A stretch of DNA of 64,000 nucleotides from Hansfordia pulvinata (GCA_006538405.1 BJKQ01000008.1:434001-498000); one strand, 5' to 3'; counted from the first letter of the stretch, positions 35,927 through 47,635 are shown. Made by a program: numbers and translations. The notes: generated by a model not told the origin, from the sequence alone.

Positions 35927-36428
35927 GACGCAGGAGCGCGTTCTCTATACATCACGTGTTAGCAGAGAGTGATGAACCGGGGAGAGCGGGGGTCGACGAC
36001 GACGCTTCGCGACAAGGCCGGCGATGAGGGCTCGCCATGCCATCATTCGAGACTCTCTCTCCCTCTCTCTCTCTCTTGCACAATCCCCCTTCAACAGCCC
36101 CGGAGGACCTCGGAAACTTGGCGGCGCAGGACCTCCAACCGACATCTCGGTGTACACAAGCCGGGCGTTGGAGGGCCCAATCAGGCCACGGTGGCTTTGC
36201 ACCACGTGAGCCCCGACAGCGAATCCGTGGCGGAGGTCGGCCGTCAGCTTCGCCGCGGAGACGAATAGGGAAGATGAGGTCGTGGAGCGGGGAAGGAGAG
36301 CCTCGCTTCCCCAATCAGGGGTCCAGGAGGATGGCCGAGTCTGCTTCCGAGAGGGCTTGAGCGAGCCGCCCCTCGCTCGCTCTGGTGTTGACGCCATCCT
36401 CGTGGTGTTTCCAAGGGGCGCCCTCGGG

Positions 36429-36436
36429 TATAAATA
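36429..36436 (+). promoter_or_regulatory. TATA box
   Basis: TATAAATA lies within GGGTATAAATACCCC, an exact consensus with a short inverted flank. The pyrimidine-rich leader-like sequence GAGTCTCTCCTCCTCACAGC begins about 40 bases further on, at the distance expected for a start site. Confidence 0.65.
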
Positions 36437-36459
36437 CCCCCCCGTGGCAACGATTTTGT

Positions 36460-37422
36460 TGCTTCGAGTCTCTCCTCCTCACAGCATCATCCTCGAGGCG
36501 GCCGTCCTCCACCCGCTCAACTAAACGCTCGCCCACACAAGGACTTGTGGCTCTCTCTTTACCTTCGCGAACTGCTCCATCGGTTCCTGGCCACAGCCTT
36601 GTCATTTCTACTCGCATAGACCCCCGTTATCCCTCTTCTCCCAACACTCAAAAAAGGGCCCGAGCATCCCGCCTCGCCCACCACCCGCCGCACATAATCC
36701 CCGGGAGTCTTCTAACCAAATAAAAAGGTGGGTGCTGTCTCATTCTGCGAGCTGCGGTTGAAGATTCAGAGTCCGATATCGAGTATTCAAGGCTTGGGGC
36801 AGGCGCTCACTCAGTTTCTGGCTGGCGGCTGACCCCCACAGACTTTTTTCGTTTCTTCATCATCATATTCTTCTTCTATACCGCCACAGAAGAAAACACG
36901 ACGGTGGCGGTATCAAAAAGACAGGTAGGCTGCCTCGAACCAGCGGAGCTGTGTTACAGGGTTCAGGGCCCGAAATCGAGCATCCAATGCTTTTGTCGCA
37001 GGCTCCGATTCAGTTCCTTTTTTTATTTACCCATTTCCTGGGCTGGACGCCCACGTAGAGATTTGAGACGACCTCGGGGCACTTGAATACTTGACGGTGA
37101 GATGCGTCGTCATTTCTTCATAAACAACAGCAGCAGCAACAACAAGAAAAGGTGGGTGTCAGTCCAACCGGCGACGAATGTCAATGCTTGAGGCCGGCCC
37201 TGCTAGGCCAATGTTTGGCTGACTCCCGCAGGCAAATAGATACTCACATACTCCACGACTGACTGCCCGAGTCGCGGGCTATCACGGAACCAGGTAGGTG
37301 GGGGTCCGGCGGTGTGTGGGTCATCGGATTCGACCAATTGTCGGGTGTCACTGCTTAAGACTGGCTCTCGCCGGGCTTTTAGTTGATCTCCTCAGGCTCA
37401 ACGCCGCCTCATCGAGCATCAG
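36460..37422 (+). ncRNA. Putative spliced non-coding or leader transcript
   Basis: Downstream of the TATA box, several fungal-type introns can be read: 36728-36841 (GTGGGTG...CTGACCCCCACAG), 36925-37001 (GTAGGCT...TCGCAG), 37152-37231 (GTGGGTG...CTGACTCCCGCAG), 37294-37395 (GTAGGTG...CTCCTCAG), and a further donor GTAGGTAG at 37423. The exons between them are short (27-150 nt) and do not join into a long open frame. Part of it reads as a short peptide from the ATG at 37,102 that ends within the next exon after 25 codons. The unit could be a long 5' leader with upstream reading frames, or a non-coding host gene for small RNAs. Exon limits are inferred from splice-site consensus only. Confidence 0.45.
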
Positions 37423-37720
37423 GTAGGTAGCAAACCACAGCGGGCCTCGGGTCGTTTCCTTGCCTGTCTGGCACGTACTCAGATTTGTTATGTAGTGATA
37501 AAAATTTCTCAATCATACACCTGCACGGATCCGAGCTGAGTGGCGTTCTTTTCTGCCTTGCTATGTCGTGCTAGAGTTCATATGACTCGGTGTTCTCCAG
37601 TTGCTGTTCCACATTCTGGAGTGGAAGACTTCCCCTGAGGGCGGCGACCAAAGACTACGCAAGCTTTATCATAGGATCATGTCGCTTGATGATTGACATT
37701 GATTAGGAGTTGAAGCCACA

Positions 37721-37781
37721 CACAGTCTCGTCTGCTCGTGCCAGCGACGCATCCGTCGACCCGAGCACGCGAGAGACTGTG
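37721..37781. other. Perfect multi-part hairpin, candidate structured RNA
   Basis: Three nested perfect stems share one axis: CACAGTCTC (37721-37729) with GAGACTGTG (37773-37781), TGCTCG (37733-37738) with CGAGCA (37762-37767), and CGACG (37745-37749) with CGTCG (37754-37758) closing a CATC loop. A second small hairpin, CAGTT with AACTG, follows near 37,794-37,808. No family is recognised. Strand is not determined by the fold. Confidence 0.55.
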
Positions 37782-37978
37782 AAGGCCTTGGCAGTTCCGA
37801 CAACTGTCCATAAGCACAGTTCGATGCTTTCGATTAGCCACACTTCTCCGGAGAGTCCAAGTGCCCTCTTACCCAGGGGCACAAGCAGGCAAGGCGAGAT
37901 CGCCAGTGGCAACAAGAGCAAGGGAGGGACGGAGAACCCGCAGAGGAAGCGGGCGAACCAACTAAGAACAGCCTCCGC

Positions 37979-37997
37979 CCCCCCCCCCCCCCCCCCC
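37979..37997. repeat. Poly-C tract, 19 bases
   Basis: An uninterrupted run of C on the plus strand. Confidence 0.9.
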
Positions 37998-38245
37998 TAC
38001 CTGCTGCGAGTCCGAGCTCCTAGATCCTCTGTGCCTCTTGAAAAAAAAACAAGAGTCTTGTGACGCTGTTGTTGCGGCTGCTGCTTGCATGGGAATGGAA
38101 AGTCGGACATATCGCCTTACCCAGAGGGGGACCGCGCCGACGACCGAGCTCTCGAGAGCTTTGACCGCGCTGTCATGTTCTGAGGGGGGGAGGCACGGCC
38201 GGAATGCCAGGCAGAGAATGGGGGGAGAGTGAAAGAGTCATCCAC

Positions 38246-38286
<41 letters not shown>
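38246..38286. repeat. (GAT)n trinucleotide repeat
   Basis: Thirteen GAT units in tandem. Chance frames read it as poly-Asp, poly-Met or poly-His. Confidence 0.92.
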
Positions 38287-38287
<1 letters not shown>

Positions 38288-41200
38288 GGGGGAAGACGAG
38301 ACCTTGTTGCCGTGCTCGCTCCGCAGCGTGCGTCTGGAACGTCTCGGAGACGCCGGGATGCTGCGCGCTCAGTGTGGGTGTTGGTGGTCTGGCAGCAGAA
38401 CTCGAGCACAAAACACACACACATACACGTACACATACTCTACCGATATCTATACCTGAATCACATGTGCACACAAGACACACCGGGCCGCAAGAGTAGA
38501 AAACACATAAGACGGGGACGGCCGGTCGCCCCGGACACGTGGTTTCGCTGAGTCTTGCGGCTCCGGAGGGGGGAGCGGGGGGAGAGAGAACCCCCCTTGT
38601 GGACAACCTCGTCGTCTTCGGCGTATCCGAGATACTTACATGCCATCACCGGGCGGTGGATCTTCTTTTCTTTCTTCCATCCCTCTTGGTTTGCCTCACG
38701 TCTCATCTCACAACCCCCACGTCCCTGTCTAAGGGCTGACCAGCAGACGCAGACTGCCCAACAGCAGCGCCAGGTGCCAGTACGGGGGAACGAGGGTTGG
38801 TGAGGCTCGCAAGACAAGCCGATGTAGAGAGACGGGGTGAAGAAGGTGTCAGGACCAGAGAGCTGCCTGCTTGGCTGCAGAAATGTGGCTGAGACGATGC
38901 TGACGACGGCGATGATGAATAACGCGGCCGGGACGACCGAGAGGGAAGGGAAAGGGAGAATGTCGAAAGCCAGGCACATCATTATGCGAATGCCGGTCAC
39001 GCAAGGTCCGAAAAGGGGCCGCGAACCCAACCAACACACCCGCTTTCGCCGTAGATGGAATACCTAGAAAGAGAATCTGCTCAACTTCCCATTCCCTCGC
39101 AACACCTGCCTCGCAACATATCCAAGGGAGATGACGGGATGAGGTGGTGTGTTGGCATGACAAAGCAAAGTCATGTGCCATGCAGGGAAATCCACGGGGC
39201 TGGAGCCTTGTGTCCTTCATCTTCTTCTTCTTCTTCTTCTTTTTATTCTTTTTCTTTCTTGAATGAGACCCCCATCGCCGGGTCAGGAACGAATACCGGC
39301 CGCCACGCCACGCCACGCCACGCCACACCACACCACGCCACGCTGCGCAACGCCCCGACCCCTGCGCATGTGACGACATTCCAAGGCAAATGGTTTTGAT
39401 ATGGGGATAGTAGATTGGGGCTTGTGATTAGGAGGGTCCTGCGTGCTCCGCAAGTTGCGAATGGTTCGGGCGTTTTTTTTTTTCCTTCTCTTCTTTCTTT
39501 CTTTGTTTCTTCTTCTCCTTCTTTTACTTCTTGTGAACCGCGGTTGGGGGGTGGGGGTGTCACTGGGGGTGTCCCAGCACGCCGGCACCATGCAAACCAC
39601 CAACGAACGACGGGCTCGCTGCTAGTTACTCATAGCTGGTTAGCCCCCCTTCCCTTGTTCTGTTATTGGGAGTTTCGGCCCGCTGGGGCACGTACGAGTA
39701 CTCCGTAGAAATCTAGTTTATTATTAGGGTGGATAGTGTGTCTTGGGGGGTCGAATTGTCCCGACGACTGACGTGGGTTTATTTCCCCATAGCGCCCCAT
39801 GATCGAATTTGCCCGCATAACTGGGAAAGGAAGAAAGAAAAAAACTCTGATGAGAAAGAAAAAATAAATTTGCGGATATCCAAGACACCCGCCCCCATCC
39901 GGACGGGGACTACCCGCACGAGAACGAGTACCTGGCAGACCCTGAGCCCAGCCGCCCCGCCTTGGGAGAGGAGAGGGGCTTGCAATGGAACGCGAGATTG
40001 GCGAGAGGGAAGAAGAAAGACAGATAGACAGACAGACAGACAGCCAAGGCATGACAAGCAGCGTGATTACTCCGTAAACGACGAGCCAAAAAAGAGGGGG
40101 CAATGCCAGCGCGGCGGAGAAGAAAAAAAAGAGTTTGAACACTACCGGGTCTCATTTCCCCAGATGTTTATCCAGACTCTTACTATTATTATTATCAGCG
40201 AGAGAACACCCGCATCCAACACGGAGCGCAGGGCAACCGTGAACAGATGTGAACAGACCGTGAATTGGAGTGACCCAATCAATTGGTATTGACCGGCGGC
40301 AGAACATTAGACGTGTGGGGGGAAACCCTTCGGAGTGGGACCGCACGCGGTTCGAGAAACCCGTTCTCGCACGTGAACCGCAAGGACGTGATCATGTGCT
40401 CTCCGACTTCCTTCCTTTTTGGCCCCTGTCCCTTGACCTTCCCGCGAGCCGAAAAAAAAAAACTCTGAAAGGCCGACGGCGACGGCGACGAGGAGCGGCA
40501 GATGCCGGCGAGACTCGTCGCCGAGTGTATCCGTATCCGGCGTACGAGTACTCACCTACCTTATCTATCGCTCGCTCGACCGCGGGCTCGGGACTCCGGA
40601 GACACACCGCAGAGACAGCCGAGGAAAGAAACGGGGCCCGAAAGAGGGAGGAAGAAGAGAGAGAGAGAGAAGAAAAAAAAGAAATATACCGTGCCCGCCC
40701 GCCGGGTCGAGCATTCTTCTCCGATGACGTCTCTCAAGCAATGCGCCGAAGCATTGTCCCGGGAAAAAGAGAGTGGCTCTGGCAGCGGAGCAGGGATCCC
40801 CCAGGTCCGACTGCTGATTGTCCTGCGTGCGTGGCACGGGTGCGTTTCGTCTAATCATCTCGGGAGGGGGGACCAGAGGCTGTAACCGGGTTCCGTGACG
40901 ACTGGGGGCGCCGCTCCGTCTGCCAGGAACCGGCGCCTTGGTAACATTTGTCGAGTAGAGAGAGTCACACACACACACACGGGTCATTCTGTGGCCAGTA
41001 GCGGTAGCGGGTGGCCCGCACCTTGGCTCCCTTGACTGGGTGATGGACCTACCATTTCCTCTGGTGTGATTTGCGTGTCAAACAGTGTAATTGCTCTGGG
41101 TCCGAAACCAAGAAAGGAAAAAAGGACTGGGAAAAAGGACTGGGGCAGAGAGAATCAATGTCTTGCATGGAAAGCCACCTCAGACATCTGGTGAACTCGT

Positions 41201-42976
41201 ACGCAAGCGGGAAAGAAAGATCGCTATCCTTCCTAACCCAAAAGCCCCGAACGTGGATGCGCGCTGAGACGTCGCCATACATGCCAACAGATCGTCAGGC
41301 CACGCACCACCTTCGAGGACGCCCTCTCTGAAACACGCCTTGGCATCCCAAGGGAAACAAGGGTAGCGAAGCGGCGCGCAGGAGAATGGGATGGATGGGT
41401 AGTCGAGTCTGACTCGTCGTAGATGCCAATGGGTCCCATCCATTCATCCATCCATCTTTGGCTATTCGATTTTCTGGTCGGGTGTTTCTAAACGGAGGTC
41501 CTTTCCATCCCTTCTCTGATGAGAAGTTGTTGCTTTTGTTTTTTGCACGGTCTGCGTGGGCCCCGATCAAGGCTACACGTAATTGGTGGTTGTCGCTACT
41601 TGCTCGTACGAGTAATCCCGAGGACCAGAGCACCTGCAACCAGCAGTGGTGGTTTGGCTGTTGATCTACTCACCTAACATCATGTAACTTGTTACTGTTG
41701 ATGAAAGTGGCAGAGAGAGAGAGAGAAAAGCGGTCAGTTTCGGGCACAGCACCACCCACATGGCGTCACTAGCGGCGGCTCGTGTTGGGGCCAGTCCCTC
41801 GGATTCGAAGAACACGAGCACTCGTACGAGTACTCCGTGGGCAGGTAGGTACTTGGACGCGTCGATGGAGCGAGAACAGCGCTGCACTGCCATGCCGCAA
41901 GAGCCGGCGCGTTGTTTCGGCCGAGGGTTCCTCAAGTCGCCGGTGGAGTCGGGAGCATACGAGTAGTAGTGATAATACTCGTACGAGTAGATAGGTAGGT
42001 AGATACGCACTATACGATAGAACAACCGACTGCTGGCGCGACTGGACTGGGCGGTTTGGACTTTGCGGGTTACTTGTACGCACTACCACGAGCCACGCGA
42101 ATCTCCTCGTTCCAGTCATTCCGGATACACGCAGTCGGCCGGGGAGGTGGAGGCCTACTCGTATGAGTCCTGGCACTTTCGTCGTTAGTGTCTGTCCGTA
42201 CTCGTACGAGTAACACGGTTAACGGCAGTGGTGAGGAGAGGAGGAGGAGCCAGCTACGCCAGCTAGGCACTAATAAGGGCACGAAGGGCACGAACCGGGG
42301 GCCAGGCTGTGCAGAGCTAGTACTCGTAGAGTGTCATACTAGCTACTCGTAGACAGGTGCTCCCAGTCCTCGCTTCGTTCGCTCGATCGAGGAAGAGAGA
42401 CGGAAGCAGGGGACTCGCACGGAGTTGACGGAGTGTCCTGCACAACTACTGCTTGCTTTGCTTTGCTCGTACGAGTTGTTGCTTTTCGGCTCTCCCTTTC
42501 TCTTGTTGGTGCTGCAAATAGAACCCACTTGCTCGCTAGTCTCGGCTCTTCGCTGCGCAAAATGACGAGCATTCCATCCTCACGGCGCCCGGCGACCTCA
42601 ATCTCCGTCTTTGGTGGCGAGTGTGAAGCCCGTGAGGGCCGTGTCTGACCCCGTGACCCTGTAGCCCGGTTCTGCCCTGTCTGTCTGCCTGCCCGCCCGC
42701 CCGTTGGATGCTGTTTCTCCCGCTCGGTTGCAGCTGCGGGTGTGTGCTCGGCTTGGACGCATATCGCATACCGCATCCCGCAAAGCCAACTCACGACCGT
42801 CCGTGTGAGGGGAAGGGATGGAGACTGGGGGACTCGGGTCATTGGGTGGTCTTGCCGCCCGCCTGCGTGGGGGGTCGTGTGTTGTCGCGCGCGTGCCGCC
42901 CTGGTCTGCGGTTTGCGGTGCCTTTGCGTGCGTGGGTGCGTGGGTGCGTGAGTGCGTGAGTGCGTGAGTGAGCGTC

Positions 42977-42980
<4 letters not shown>

Positions 42981-43017
<37 letters not shown>

Positions 43018-43074
43018 GCTGTGTGCTGTTGTGGTGGTGGTGGTGGTGGTGGTGGTGGTGGTGGTGGTGGTGGT
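42981..43074. repeat. Compound (GT)n-(GGT)n microsatellite
   Basis: Sixteen GT units (42981-43013) are followed after a short GT-rich spacer by about fourteen GGT units (43030-43074). On the minus strand this is CA-rich and ACC-rich. Confidence 0.92.
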
Positions 43075-43403
43075 ACCTAATCCACCCGCGGGCTTTTGCA
43101 TTCTGGATCCCAGCCCCAGTGGGCTCCACTTTCTACGTGGGCGCTTATGATTTCTTAGTGCGGAGCCAGTCGGCGCTTCCGCAGGCTTCCAGAAGCCTTC
43201 GAAAAAAAGAGGGCCCACCCAGAAGCGACAGGGAGCAAGGGGTGAAAGGGTGAAGGGGTCACTGGGGTCTGGGCGGCTTGGTCAGTGCCGGTCGAAAGCA
43301 GGGCAGAAGCAATGGAGAAGGAGGGAAAAAAGGAAAATACACCAGCAAGCGTGGATCGTCATCCGGCCGCGTTGCGCTTTGTTGGCACGGTTGGAGAGCG
43401 GTG

Positions 43404-43404
<1 letters not shown>

Positions 43405-43446
<42 letters not shown>
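43405..43446. repeat. (TGCT)n tetranucleotide repeat
   Basis: About ten units in tandem. Shorter runs of the same unit recur near 44,223-44,237 and, in the reverse sense, near 44,996-45,024. Confidence 0.9.
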
Positions 43447-43447
<1 letters not shown>

Positions 43448-46446
43448 CTGCCCTGCTTGCTGCCACCTGGCTCGCCCATCAATCCCTGGCTGGTGAAACC
43501 AGGGCGCATCCGTCCATGCTCGTACCTGAACTCATTCAATCATGCAACTGCATCACCGGTCCTTGGTTTCTACGACTGGCTCAAGGTTCAATGCAGGCGA
43601 GCAGCAGCAACAGCAGCAGCAGAGAAAAAACCGGACGGACTCTCAGGAGGGCTCCGAAGGCCGTCCGCGATTGCCACCGCCACCATCGCCACCGTCGCCA
43701 CCGTGAGGGGGAGGAGGCTGAGAGAGGTATGTACATGTATCTCGTGCCTTACATGCACGCAGCATCTCCAATAGCGCTAGTGGAGGTACTCACACCAGCA
43801 TACATTCTTGTGTGGATCAATCAGTACATCTACTAGCTCAGGTACGAGTACTCGCATCTGTGTACGTGAACAAGCGCATCTATTTCGAGAAGATGCCAAT
43901 GGATGGAGCCCGGCCTGCCTTAGGTACCGGTGGACGGGTACGAGTACTTGCGACAGCCCGTACGGTAGGCGCGCGACCACTACCATTACGACACACACAA
44001 TGGAAGTGGCGACTGACGCGTTACCTACCGACTGCAAAGCCCGCCGCGATGGATTCCGCCACCCGAATGGCATCCTTCTGCTCGTACCCTTCCTTCGTTC
44101 GCCACGCATCGCCACCCGTCCGCCCTCGTTGCGGATACGGGTGACAAGTCCAGGTAGGCGGGGAGACCAGGCGGTTGATGACATCCATGCCCGGCTCCGG
44201 CCTTCCTGTCAGACAATCTCGCTGCTTGCTTGCTTGCTGAGCCGGAGGCGCTTGCAACACACCCTGGATTGCGATTGTTGCCCATCCTTCCCCGTCACTT
44301 ATGAGCCAGATCTGGGATCGCCCGTCCAGTCAAGTAGGTAATCATAGGTGGCTGCCTGCGCCGGCGTCGCACTACCTACCAATAAGGTACAGGTATTGAT
44401 CTCCGTTGATTGATGGATTGTTTTCCTGCTTTGTTTGTTGCTTCGAGAAGGTTCATCAGAGGGCCTCACAACCTTTCTCGCGCTTATTTTCGTACCTCTG
44501 TGTGGTAAGTTTGCAGATCGGGGACAGCGATGAACTTTTGAAAGGACGAAAAGGAAACATCAATACCCACATGTGATTGCACGAGACTTACTCGAACTGG
44601 AGAGAACCACAGGTATGTTGGCCCGTTGGTGTCGCTGATGGGCAGATGACTCCGAGGCCAGACGGTGAGTCGAGAGTACGCAGGTAATCGGCTTGCGAGG
44701 GTGCGCAGCTGAGTACCCAGTACTAGCCTTGGCTCCAGCTGTCTGGGATTTGATTGGCCTCGACTCCATCTCATCTTCTTCTCTATTACAAGTACTCGCA
44801 CTCACCTGGCCACGAAGAAGAAGCAAAACCGAGTGCCGGTATCGTGCTCCCAGTCCGAGTTGGCCCGTTGCTTGCACTATTCCCACATGACCATACAAGT
44901 ACAGTACATACCAACGGATGCCCCGGACGAGGGCCATTCATCACACTCCAACAAAGGCGCGGGGGGTCAACCCTGCAGTGGTGATTGCCGTGCAGCAAGC
45001 AAGCAGGCAGGCAGGCAAGCAAGCAGCCCTCGTGGCACCTCTCATCAACAATCATGGCGGCCAAGTCCCGTCTGTGACGAGACGAAACGGGCGACGGGAT
45101 CGGCGTGTGGCCTGGCCTGGTCTGGCCTTGCCACTTTCTCTCTCTCTCTCTCCTCTCTGTCCTGTGACTTGGCACCACCAGCTCATCACCAGGTGGACAC
45201 AACCAACAGGGACGCCCGGCCAGCTCGCCGCCTTCGCTGCGTTCCATTGGCGCCGCCCGGCCCTGGAGCAGGCTGATCCCTGCCTTCTGCCTGGAGACCC
45301 ACGAGCCGCCAGGGGACGCAAGCGTACGAGGGTATTCGCTCGGAGAGCACGAGGGCGCAGGGGCACGAGGGGAGGGGACCCATGCTTCCTCGACCAGGTC
45401 TGACTGTCCAATGACCGAAGGCCGGGGCACCGTCGGTCAGCCCTCGCAGGCGGCTTGTCTTGTCTCGTCTTGTCTCCGTCCGTCCCTGCTTGGCCGCCTC
45501 CAGTGACAATCCCATTCCGGGCTGCAGCGGTGGCGACATCCATGGATGTGTCGCGTACGACAAGGCTGCCCCATTGAGGTCCACCTGCACCTCAGGTACT
45601 CGCACCTAGTAAGGCACCTTTGGGCCACGATGGCCCCGTCGTGAGGTACCTTACGAGGCACTGGATGGAATCGGTCTAGTGACATTGCCGTGTCAGCGGA
45701 GTCTCACCATGCAACGGCGCGTGGAAAAGGTACTCGGCTGGAAGTCTCCATGTCGCCAGGCCACCGCGGCCTCTCCGCCCGCGTTGACTCATTCGCTCAT
45801 TAACCGCGCGCTGTGTGGCCCATTCCTTCGTGCTCATTGGCAACGCCGCCCCGGGGCCCTGGCTGGCATGCCTGGCGCTTATGTACATGTAGACTAGGTG
45901 CTCTTACGAGAACCTCGCGCTCGTACTTGCGCTCAAGAGGAGGCACAGTACTCTGAGCTGATTAAGTACCCAAGGTACGTACCCGGATGCCGACGCGTGT
46001 AGAGACGTACCTGCATCCACTACTACCTAGGTACCTCCCTCGATCCCTGGCCCGAGATTCTTGCTGCTGTAACAGACGAGACCCACAGAGCGGGCTCCAC
46101 GGCGATGGATGGCCGCGACTTTGGGACTGGGGCGGCTCCAGCTCAATGCCGCCGCAGGGCGCCTTCGGACGGACGCTTTTGGTATTAGTATTAGTATTGC
46201 GGCAGCCCTCGCCTCTGCTCGGTCTCGAGTCTCTTCTGAAACCGCCTCATCCATCCCCAACATCTACTCGACACAAGCAGTCGCCACCCTCGCTTGCTTG
46301 CTCGCTCGCTCGCTCGCTCGCTCGATATCGATCTGGTCTCTTCAGAGTATCAGCGCCGGAGCAGCACCAGAGAGCAGCACCACCGGGCGTTGCCAACCCG
46401 ACACGACTCGTCCGCAACACACTCTCTTTCACACCTCACCACCAAA

Positions 46447-46485
46447 CCCCCCCCCCCCCCCCCCCCCTGACACACACACACACAC
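46447..46485. repeat. Poly-C tract plus (CA)n in the 5' leader of the next gene
   Basis: Twenty-one C (46447-46467) are followed by TGA and eight CA units, ending about ten bases before the start codon of the serine-rich protein. Confidence 0.9.
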
Positions 46486-46495
46486 AGCTTCCAAG

Positions 46496-47635
46496 ATGGA
46501 ATTCCACAGAGAAAGGTTTACCGCCCACCGTCCGGCGCCTTCGGTCACGTCGGCCGCCCGCGCCTGCTCCGCGCCCTTCCACGAGCTCTCCAGGAAACGC
46601 TCCGCTCGCTCCCTGTCGCCCAACCCGCGATGGGCCACCACCGCCAGGCGCTTCTTCGGCGTCAAGTCCAGCCGCCCTAGCAGCCGTGACGGCGACTACC
46701 GCGGGCGCGGCTCCATGGACGGGATCGCCCCGGGCCCCGTCGTCGAGAGCAGCCACAGCAACACCCCCGAACTCGAGACGTCCCGGAGCAGCACGCCCTC
46801 GGGCAGCATCCGTTCCCGCGACATGTCCCCGGACTCGCTCCGCAGATTCCTCCTCGATGACACGGCGTACTATCCCCAGCCCGCGGTGCCCTCGGAGCCG
46901 GCGACGACCGAAGCCAACCACGTCTGGATCCCCGAAGACATGGACGACGACGTCGACGACGACGCCAACTTTGCTACTAGCGCCGTCTCCGAGTCGGCCC
47001 CCTTCACCCGCCTGTCTCCCCCGCCTCACCAGAGAGTCTCGTCGACCTCCTCGACGCCCAGCGGCCCGAGGCTGGTGCCCGCGCTGCGCCGCCCGCACCG
47101 CCCGGCCCCTCTGCCCCCGACATCCTCGGGCGAGCACATGATGACGGCGAGGCCCTCGGCTCTCGACGCCTACCGCCCGCGCCTGTCCCTGGCCACCACG
47201 GCCTCGGACCTGACGTCCCCGCCGCCCGCCGCCTCGCCGCACTCGACCACCTCGCAGGACGTCGCCGGCTACTCCTTCTTTGACGACACCGACGACGACG
47301 AGGACCTGCGCTCCAACGTCGGCAGCGAGTCGATCGCCGTCGAGAAGCGCGGAGCGCGCTCCGCCGGCCCCGCGGCCGCCAACCTCAAGATCCCCTTCAC
47401 CAACTACAGCCTGCCCCAGCAGAACCTGGCCACGGTCGAGGGCAAGCCCCAGCACCACCAGCTGTTCATGCAGGAGCCCGTCTCGGCCGTCGGCATGCCG
47501 CCCGTCGTCACCTTCCCCGGCGAGTCTGACGGCGCCGGGCTTCTGAGCCTGCCCCGCCTGGAGGGTGGCATGTCGCCCTTGGCCGGTGACGACATGAACT
47601 GGATTGCCGAGGTTGTCCAGCCCAAGGACATCTAA
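46496..47635 (+). CDS. Serine/proline-rich fungal protein of unknown function
   Basis: One intron-free frame of 379 aa starting MEFHRERFT in AAGATGG context. The frame is open upstream to 46,109, but that part is low-complexity and crosses the poly-C tract, so the ATG at 46,496 is preferred. The protein is mostly disordered and rich in Ser, Pro, Asp and Arg. It has an Arg/Ser-rich N-terminus, clusters such as SRSSTPSGSIRSRDMSPDSL that look like proline-directed phosphorylation sites, an acidic patch DMDDDVDDD (about 147) and a second acidic patch FDDTDDDEDLRSN. More ordered-looking segments are IPFTNYSLPQQNLATVEG and the C-terminus MNWIAEVVQPKDI. No domain, signal peptide or membrane span is recognised. 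Codon use is strongly GC-rich at third positions, supporting real coding. Confidence 0.8.
   Translation: MEFHRERFTAHRPAPSVTSAARACSAPFHELSRKRSARSLSPNPRWATTARRFFGVKSSRPSSRDGDYRGRGSMDGIAPGPVVESSHSNTPELETSRSSTPSGSIRSRDMSPDSLRRFLLDDTAYYPQPAVPSEPATTEANHVWIPEDMDDDVDDDANFATSAVSESAPFTRLSPPPHQRVSSTSSTPSGPRLVPALRRPHRPAPLPPTSSGEHMMTARPSALDAYRPRLSLATTASDLTSPPPAASPHSTTSQDVAGYSFFDDTDDDEDLRSNVGSESIAVEKRGARSAGPAAANLKIPFTNYSLPQQNLATVEGKPQHHQLFMQEPVSAVGMPPVVTFPGESDGAGLLSLPRLEGGMSPLAGDDMNWIAEVVQPKDI

Larger units (their letters stand above)
34344..36428. other. Intergenic with repeats and regulatory-looking sites
   Basis: No supported protein gene. It contains (GAA)n at about 34,420-34,445 upstream of the RNase H gene, a 17-bp minisatellite at 34674-34740, a CT-rich microsatellite at 35789-35822, a second CT run near 36,050-36,078, a CRE palindrome at 35,919 and CACGTG boxes at about 35,954 and 36,203. 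Confidence 0.5.
37423..40000. other. Gene-poor interval with structured and repetitive sequence
   Basis: No supported protein gene. It includes the hairpins at 37,721-37,812, a poly-C tract at 37979-37997, a (GAT)n repeat at 38246-38286, a CA-rich stretch near 38,418-38,440, (TTC)n near 39,218-39,240, and (CCACG)n near 39,302-39,345. Confidence 0.45.
40001..46446. other. Gene-poor interval, palindrome- and microsatellite-rich
   Basis: No supported protein gene. It has the densest set of CTCGTACGAG palindromes (41603, 41821, 41976, 42199, 42465) and half-sites. It also has (GT)n and (GGT)n at 42981-43074, (TGCT)n at 43405-43446 and a run of CT near 45,137-45,155. The promoter of the serine-rich protein gene lies at the right end. 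Confidence 0.5.

Noticed and set aside
37490..37545. C/D-box snoRNA candidate (GTGATAA ... CTGA)
   Set aside because: The C box departs from consensus and no terminal stem or guide match could be shown; kept only as a remark on the host-gene idea.
37660..37710. Resemblance to U3 snoRNA (GGATCAT and TTGATGATTGAC)
   Set aside because: The two words are only about 15 bases apart, far too close for the U3 layout, and the rest does not match.
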